This document shows, one piece after another, positions 62,501 to 64,000 of a DNA stretch of 64,000 nt. Origin of the DNA: Tetradesmus obliquus (lineage: Eukaryota; Chlorophyta; Chlorophyceae; Sphaeropleales; Scenedesmaceae); assembly GCA_030272155.1 (NCBI GenBank), contig CP126204.1:372001-436000 (forward strand). Reading direction: 5' to 3'. Position numbers and translations under genes: made by a program. The stretch's first letter is position 1. Each line of letters begins with the position of its first letter. The notes beneath the pieces were generated by a model. It was not told where the DNA came from, ran no database searches, and saw nothing but the letters and a program-made list of their open reading frames with translations.

Positions 62501-64000
62501 GTGGCAGTGGCAGTGCAGCACGCCGTTGCTGGCCAACTCGGCAAACAGGGACTCCATGGAGCGGTCGGCCTGCAGTGGAGCCACAGGGAGGTCATTGGCG
62601 TGAAATGCAAGGATTTTGAAGGCAGTGCACGCAGTTGCTGGCCAGCAAACAGCGACTCCATGGAGTTTTCGGCCTGCAGCGAAGCAGAAGCAGTGGAGAG
62701 CAGTGGAGAAGAGGCAGACACAGGGAGGCTGCTGGTGTGGGCGATGGCGACGCATGAAGCAGTGCTGTACATGTGTACACGCCGTTGCTGGTCAGCTCCG
62801 CAGCTCGGCAAACAGCGACTCCATTGAGCGGTCGGCCTGCAGTGCAGCAGAAACAGACACATGAAGCCTGTTGATGTGAAGTGCAAGAGGGTCTGAAGTT
62901 GTGCACCGCATGTACACGCCATTGCTGGCCAGCTCAGCAAACAGCAACACCATGGAGCGGTCGGCCTGCAGTGCAGCAGAAACAGGCACAGGGACGCCAT
63001 TGGCGTGAGGTGCGGGGGGATCAAAGGCATGCACCGCATGTGCACGCCGTTGCTGGCCAGCTCGGCAAACAGCGACTCCATGGAGCGCTCGGCCTGGTGT
63101 GCAACAGAGGAAGACACAGGGAGGCAGTTCAATACCTGTGTGCCTGCGGTTACTGGCCAGCTGGCTAACAGAGGCTCCATGGAGCGGCCACCCTGGCGCA
63201 ACACAGGCAGACACACAAGATTATTTGCGGCGTAACACTGTGTGGGGCGAGTACAGCTAGCTTTCCCAGGCAGTTACAGCTGTACATCGTGCACATAAGC
63301 ACACCGTGGGGTCATTTTTCTTCTTGCCCTTGCCCCCCTTTGCCTTCTTGCCGCCCGCCCCTTTCTTGGCCTTGCCGCCCTTCTTCTTCTTGGCCTTCTT
63401 GCCTGCTTTTGCCGCTGCCTCTGCCGCCACCAGCTCCTTCAGGTTGGCCAGCAGCGTGCGCATCTCCTCGTCAACCTGCAGGGGCATGAACGAAGCCCTA
63501 GTGCAACTGAGACACGCAGGCTACGACGTGGCTTCGGCATTACGTTTCATGTGGTGGTCAGGCGTCCATTCCAGGCTGGATCCAGCTGGTCCTGGCAGCT
63601 GCACAGCAAATGCGCGTCCACATACTTGCCTGGAATTGAACATCTTAGTTGTTGCTGCCTGGGCGCTACTGCCTGCTGCCGCGGCATCCCCATACAGTGC
63701 AGTGAGGCAACACGCTGCATTTCATGAGACCCGCCCAGCCGCACCTGCTGCCGGACCTCCTCAAACACAAGCGGCCGCAGCTCATCTTTCAGCAGCTCCG
63801 GGTCGTGCTGCTGCTCCCAGCTGGCGCCCCCAGGGGCGGGCCGCTCCTGCCACTTGCCGATGTACTCAGCCACGGCCCCTTCTATCAGCGGGATGAAGGC
63901 GCTGCTGATGACCTCAGCTGTGCCGCTGCCCTCTGCAGCGGCATCACCTGCAGCGCACAACAGCCACAAGCAGCAGCACTCGGGTTCCCTGTTGGCCACA
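59522..64000 (-). CDS. DRC11: DRC11 (IQCA1-type AAA protein of the nexin-dynein regulatory complex), C-terminal half, 10 exons seen
   Basis: A structural AAA subunit of the N-DRC, which links outer doublets in motile cilia. The gene runs off the right edge. Exons: 63947-63745, 63475-63305, 62435-62277, 61850-61722, 61298-61191, 61031-60936, 60776-60591, 60380-60284, 60027-59924, 59692-59522; all in phase, 473 residues to a TAG. The order matches IQCA1: LRPLVFEEVRQQ plus VDEEMRTLLANLKEL; a Lys/Gly-rich linker (KKAKKKKGGKAKKG); DPT plus ADRSMESLFAELASNGVL; IRQAVTEFAILPLGSQLVHE; Walker A GAPSTGKT; FFDLSPRNTDGHYPGKA; Walker B SVIYIDEVEKVF; RVLMVGASREPW; LSTLAQLSEGYAAG plus ALDAVVSGLLTP. The end is a Lys-rich tail. 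Any IQ motif would lie in the missing N-terminal part. Introns before exon 62435 hold the longest echo array in the window. Confidence 0.93.
61545..61605 (-). repeat. Exon echo: Walker A end of DRC11 exon
   Basis: The minus strand reads SLLLYGAPSTGKTMVAQ followed by a GTGCGC donor, copying the end of the exon at 61850-61722 almost exactly, about 175 bp downstream in gene sense. Confidence 0.92.
61620..61675. repeat. 23-bp tandem repeat, 2.4 copies
   Basis: The unit caacattcatggctaggacacag is repeated twice perfectly with a partial third copy, between the Walker A exon and its echo. Confidence 0.92.
62003..62172 (-). repeat. Exon echoes: two copies of the tail of DRC11 exon 62435-62277
   Basis: The genuine end is EKAGIIPDPSLAQ with donor GTGGGG. 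Copies: 62122-62172 (EKAGVIPDPSSAQ with GTGGGG) and about 62005-62035 (INPDLSLAQ with GTGCGC). Both are followed by a (CTG)n run and an ac-tgctggctgccagc block, also duplicated. Confidence 0.88.
62522..63195 (-). repeat. Exon echo array: six copies of the head of a DRC11 exon
   Basis: Copies of acceptor CTGCAG plus ADRSMESLFAELASNGV or close variants lie at about 62522-62573, 62634-62680, 62783-62841, 62922-62973, 63051-63097 and 63149-63193, upstream of the genuine exon head at 62435. Spacing varies from about 97 to 150 bp. Each breaks off into its own short intron-like spacer; variants include AENSMESLFAGQQL and ADRSMVLLFAELASNGV. Between them a block such as cacagggaggc or tgaaatgcaagg recurs. 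Confidence 0.95.

Noticed and set aside
62391-63195. CRISPR-like array of evenly spaced repeats
   Set aside because: The repeats are recognisable exon heads of DRC11 with an acceptor, spacers are uneven, and the DNA is eukaryotic nuclear.
1-64000. Exon echoes as assembly errors (collapsed or repeated contigs)
   Set aside because: Copies differ from each other by many substitutions and small indels and have different flanks, so they are not repeated reads. A long-read check would still be worthwhile.
1-64000. tRNA, rRNA, LTR or retrovirus-like elements
   Set aside because: Scanning for the T-loop word GTTCGA in a tRNA setting, for reverse transcriptase or integrase motifs and for paired long terminal repeats gave nothing beyond the LINE fragment.

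Overview
This is a 64 kb piece of nuclear DNA from a green alga (Chlorophyta). The signs are intron-dense genes with GTGAGT/GTGCGN donors and CTGCAG-type acceptors, TGTAA-like poly(A) motifs behind some genes, abundant CAG/CTG repeats coding for poly-Gln, poly-Ser and poly-Ala, and proteins of plant and green-algal type. The extreme CAG/CTG load points to a scenedesmacean (Sphaeropleales), but that placement is inference. Strand and phase were checked exon by exon by eye; most gene models below close in frame at every junction. Layout, left to right: RPAC1, the RNA polymerase I/III 40-kDa subunit (minus, 265-5616); a Gln/Ser-rich protein (plus, 7061-9045); about 4.5 kb without a supported gene; a membrane-anchored sulfotransferase (minus, 13581-15352); a secreted protein of an unnamed family (plus, 16887-20406); a 5'-truncated LINE (about 20690-21779); a TauE/SafE-type transporter (plus, 22992-25313); a PHD-finger protein (minus, 27556-30357); a LAF3/YtcJ-type amidohydrolase (minus, 31189-36643) divergent from a class 3 lipase (plus, 36979-44224) with only 335 bp between their start codons; a P-type IIB Ca2+-ATPase (plus, 45502-57066); and the C-terminal half of DRC11, an AAA protein of the ciliary nexin-dynein regulatory complex (minus, 59522 to beyond the right edge). 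These are ordinary housekeeping, membrane and cilium genes with no operon-like functional link. The remarkable feature is structural. Six of the genes (RPAC1, secreted protein, amidohydrolase, lipase, Ca2+-ATPase, DRC11) are littered with short, diverged tandem copies of their own exon-intron boundaries, called 'exon echoes' here. I count about 80 by eye. Each echo is either an intron tail plus acceptor plus the first part of an exon, lying upstream of the real exon, or the last part of an exon plus donor, lying downstream of it. The Ca2+-ATPase has five copies of the start of its phosphorylation-site exon; DRC11 has seven copies of one exon head. Many acceptors are themselves the end of a (CTG)n tract, so microsatellites sit exactly at 3' splice sites. 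The sulfotransferase, transporter, PHD and Gln/Ser-rich genes show few or no echoes. No RNA gene, CRISPR array, retrovirus-like element or LTR element was recognised.
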